A DNA stretch of 6,912 bases from Methanosuratincolales archaeon (GTDB lineage Archaea > Thermoproteota > Methanomethylicia > Methanomethylicales > Methanomethylicaceae): contig CALGKV010000022.1 of NCBI GenBank assembly GCA_937930465.1, positions 1 to 6,912 on the forward strand, in the 5' to 3' direction. Under the pieces are notes generated by a model. That model searched no databases. It saw only the letters and a program-made list of their open reading frames with translations, and was not told where the DNA came from. This document shows, one piece after another, positions 5,518 to 6,912 of this stretch (position 1 is its first letter; each line of letters opens with the position of its first letter). Position numbers and translations under genes: made by a program.

Positions 5518-6912
5518 ATGGCCAGGCTCACTCTGTCTGAGGTGATACTTGAGAACTTTATGTCATATGAGTATGCCAGGGTGCAGCTCAACCGAGGGCT
5601 AAACCTCATATCTGGACCGAACGGCGCCGGCAAGTCCTCGATTCTGCTGGCGATATCTGTGGCAACTGGTCAGAGCTATACCGAGCGGTCGAGGAAGCTC
5701 TCGGATCTTATAAGGCGGGGAAAGGAAACTGCCAGAGTTACGCTCGTCCTGAACAACACTGCTGTGGACGGCAAGCGACCCGTGCCCCTCATCAACAGCG
5801 ATCTCATAACCGTCTCGAGGTACCTCAAGAAGGACGGGACTTACTGGTTCGAAATAAACTCTAAAGAAGCCAGCAAGTTCGACGTCAACCGTCTCTTCAA
5901 GAGCGTTGGCATGAACCCTGACAATATGCTCATAATCATGCACCAGAACATGATTGAGGAGTTCGCGATAACCTCGCCTGAAGAGAAGCTGCGTATGGTG
6001 GAAGAGGCCGTGGGCTTTCTCCCATACCGGAATGCAATATTCGACGCTGAGGAGAAGCTGAGCCGAATCCTGGGGGAGGAGGAGGCCACGACGCAGCTCC
6101 TGAGCAGTGCCGAGCAGACACTCGCTTACTGGAAGGATCTGAACGAACGCTATGAGGAAAAGAAGCGCCTCTTGGAGAAGAAATCATACTTGGATAGGGA
6201 GATGGTTTGGGCCCAAGTCATCAAGAACGAGAAGACCGTGGCTTCTATCGAAGAGCGGATCCGGCACAAGTCAGCCCAACTGGAGGATATTAAAAAAGGT
6301 ATTGTGCAGAAGAAGACGGCAGCTGATCAGCTTTGGTCCGATTACTTGGCCGAAAAAGAGAGGCTGAGGGCACTCCTCTCTGCTCCCGACAAGCTCCGCG
6401 AGAGGGGCGTCTCCGATGAAAGGCTGGACTTGATAGTCAGATCCTACGTAGACACTCGGGTCGAGGAGGCCGTGATGCGGTACCGTGCAGGCGAACTGGA
6501 ACGCGAAATAGGCGATCTAAAGTTGGGTCTAAAAGACGCGAAGGGACTTCTTGCCGAGGCGCAGCATGGGGTCAAAGGCGCTGGGGAGCGGATTGAGACT
6601 GCAAGGACGCTGATGGAGATCTCGGAGGAGATCAGGTATGTGAACGCCCACCTCCTCTCGCTTGGCGATGTGCCTGAGGATGCACCATCCATGTACGAGG
6701 CGTACAAGAAGACATATCAGGAGCTGAAGCAGAAGGCTGCCGTCGTCGGAGAGAACAGGAAGCACCTGATTGAGGAGATTGCAGAGAGGAAGAGGATCTG
6801 GAGGGAAGTTTTAGAGAGACTGGTCGCAGAGATAACCCCCATATACAGGAGCGTCCTGAGCAGGGTTGGTGGGACGGGCGACATACGCCTCTCGAACATG
6901 GACGATCCAGAT
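5518..6912 (+). CDS. SMC-type ATPase resembling SMC5/6, with short coiled coil; 3' truncated
   Basis: The frame is open from ATG 5518 to the window end (465 residues). The N-terminal ATPase lobe begins with a VILENFMSYEYA strand-turn and has a Walker A at 33-41 (GPNGAGKSS, Lys39). A Q-loop-like MHQNMIEEFA follows at about 141-150. FMSYEYA, the KLSDLIRRG segment (about 60-68) and the QNMIEEFAITSPEEKL stretch match the SMC5/SMC6 pattern better than bacterial SMC or Rad50. A Glu/Lys/Arg-rich coiled coil descends at about 172-290, a less regular segment (about 291-325) turns, and a second coil ascends at about 326-437. The last visible residues, PIYRSVLSRVGGTGDIRL, look like the start of the C-terminal ATPase lobe, which would carry the signature motif and Walker B beyond the window. 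No Rad50-type CXXC zinc hook and no full SMC hinge of about 150 residues fits in the tip. The whole protein may be near 600 residues. It probably acts on DNA as a dimer in chromosome organisation or repair. An SMC-related identity is strong; the SMC5/6 link is inferred. Confidence 0.88.
   Translation, partial: MARLTLSEVILENFMSYEYARVQLNRGLNLISGPNGAGKSSILLAISVATGQSYTERSRKLSDLIRRGKETARVTLVLNNTAVDGKRPVPLINSDLITVSRYLKKDGTYWFEINSKEASKFDVNRLFKSVGMNPDNMLIIMHQNMIEEFAITSPEEKLRMVEEAVGFLPYRNAIFDAEEKLSRILGEEEATTQLLSSAEQTLAYWKDLNERYEEKKRLLEKKSYLDREMVWAQVIKNEKTVASIEERIRHKSAQLEDIKKGIVQKKTAADQLWSDYLAEKERLRALLSAPDKLRERGVSDERLDLIVRSYVDTRVEEAVMRYRAGELEREIGDLKLGLKDAKGLLAEAQHGVKGAGERIETARTLMEISEEIRYVNAHLLSLGDVPEDAPSMYEAYKKTYQELKQKAAVVGENRKHLIEEIAERKRIWREVLERLVAEITPIYRSVLSRVGGTGDIRLSNMDDPD

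Noticed and set aside
5489..5545. Short ATG frame of 18 codons overlapping the start of the SMC-like gene
   Set aside because: It has no ribosome-binding site of its own and no recognisable product; the ATG falls in an AT-rich promoter-like stretch.
5599..6899. Minus-strand and out-of-frame open frames within the SMC-like gene
   Set aside because: The plus-strand frame is uninterrupted for 465 codons with Walker A and coiled coil; the others are shadows, with Pro/Ser-rich or low-complexity products.
5518..6912. Rad50 or RecN as the identity of the ATPase
   Set aside because: No CXXC zinc hook is seen in the tip, no Mre11 or HerA/NurA gene is adjacent in the visible part, and the motifs around the Q-loop resemble SMC5/6 more; a final decision needs the missing C-terminal lobe.

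Overview
The window reads as a piece of an archaeal chromosome, most likely from the Thaumarchaeota/Aigarchaeota side of the TACK group. The main reason is a complete eukaryote-type DNA topoisomerase IB with its catalytic residues in place; among archaea this enzyme is best known from Thaumarchaeota and close relatives. Other archaeal signs are TATA-like boxes about 26 bases upstream of start codons (implying leaderless or nearly leaderless mRNAs), frequent AGG and ATA codons, T-rich stretches after genes, and a solute-binding protein tethered by a C-terminal membrane helix. The exact lineage cannot be fixed from this sequence. A peptide-type solute-binding protein would fit an organism that takes up organic substrates, but that is inference.

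Layout. The left part (1-3079) is a membrane and cell-surface section: the 3' part of a family 5 (oligopeptide/dipeptide type) solute-binding protein; a small minus-strand membrane protein whose frame is broken by one base in a 7-T run; a divergently read, single-anchor secreted protein with seven N-glycosylation sequons; and a small four-helix membrane protein. The right part (3069-6912) concerns DNA topology. On the minus strand lies a two-gene unit, topoisomerase IB followed by an overlapping 238-residue protein of unknown function. Divergent from it, on the plus strand, is the first 465 codons of an SMC-type ATPase that looks more like eukaryotic SMC5/6 than like bacterial SMC and seems to have an unusually short coiled coil.

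How the genes may work together. Topoisomerase IB relaxes supercoils, and SMC-type ATPases hold or compact DNA. The two share a 213-base intergenic region (5305-5517) with several TATA-like boxes, a 13-base palindrome and a hairpin followed by five Ts, so joint regulation is possible. The unknown protein overlaps the topoisomerase gene by 23 bases and is probably translated from the same message, which makes it a candidate accessory factor. I see no tRNA, rRNA, CRISPR array, insertion sequence or phage gene. The best candidates for something undescribed are the topoisomerase-unknown protein pair and the short SMC5/6-like ATPase next to it.
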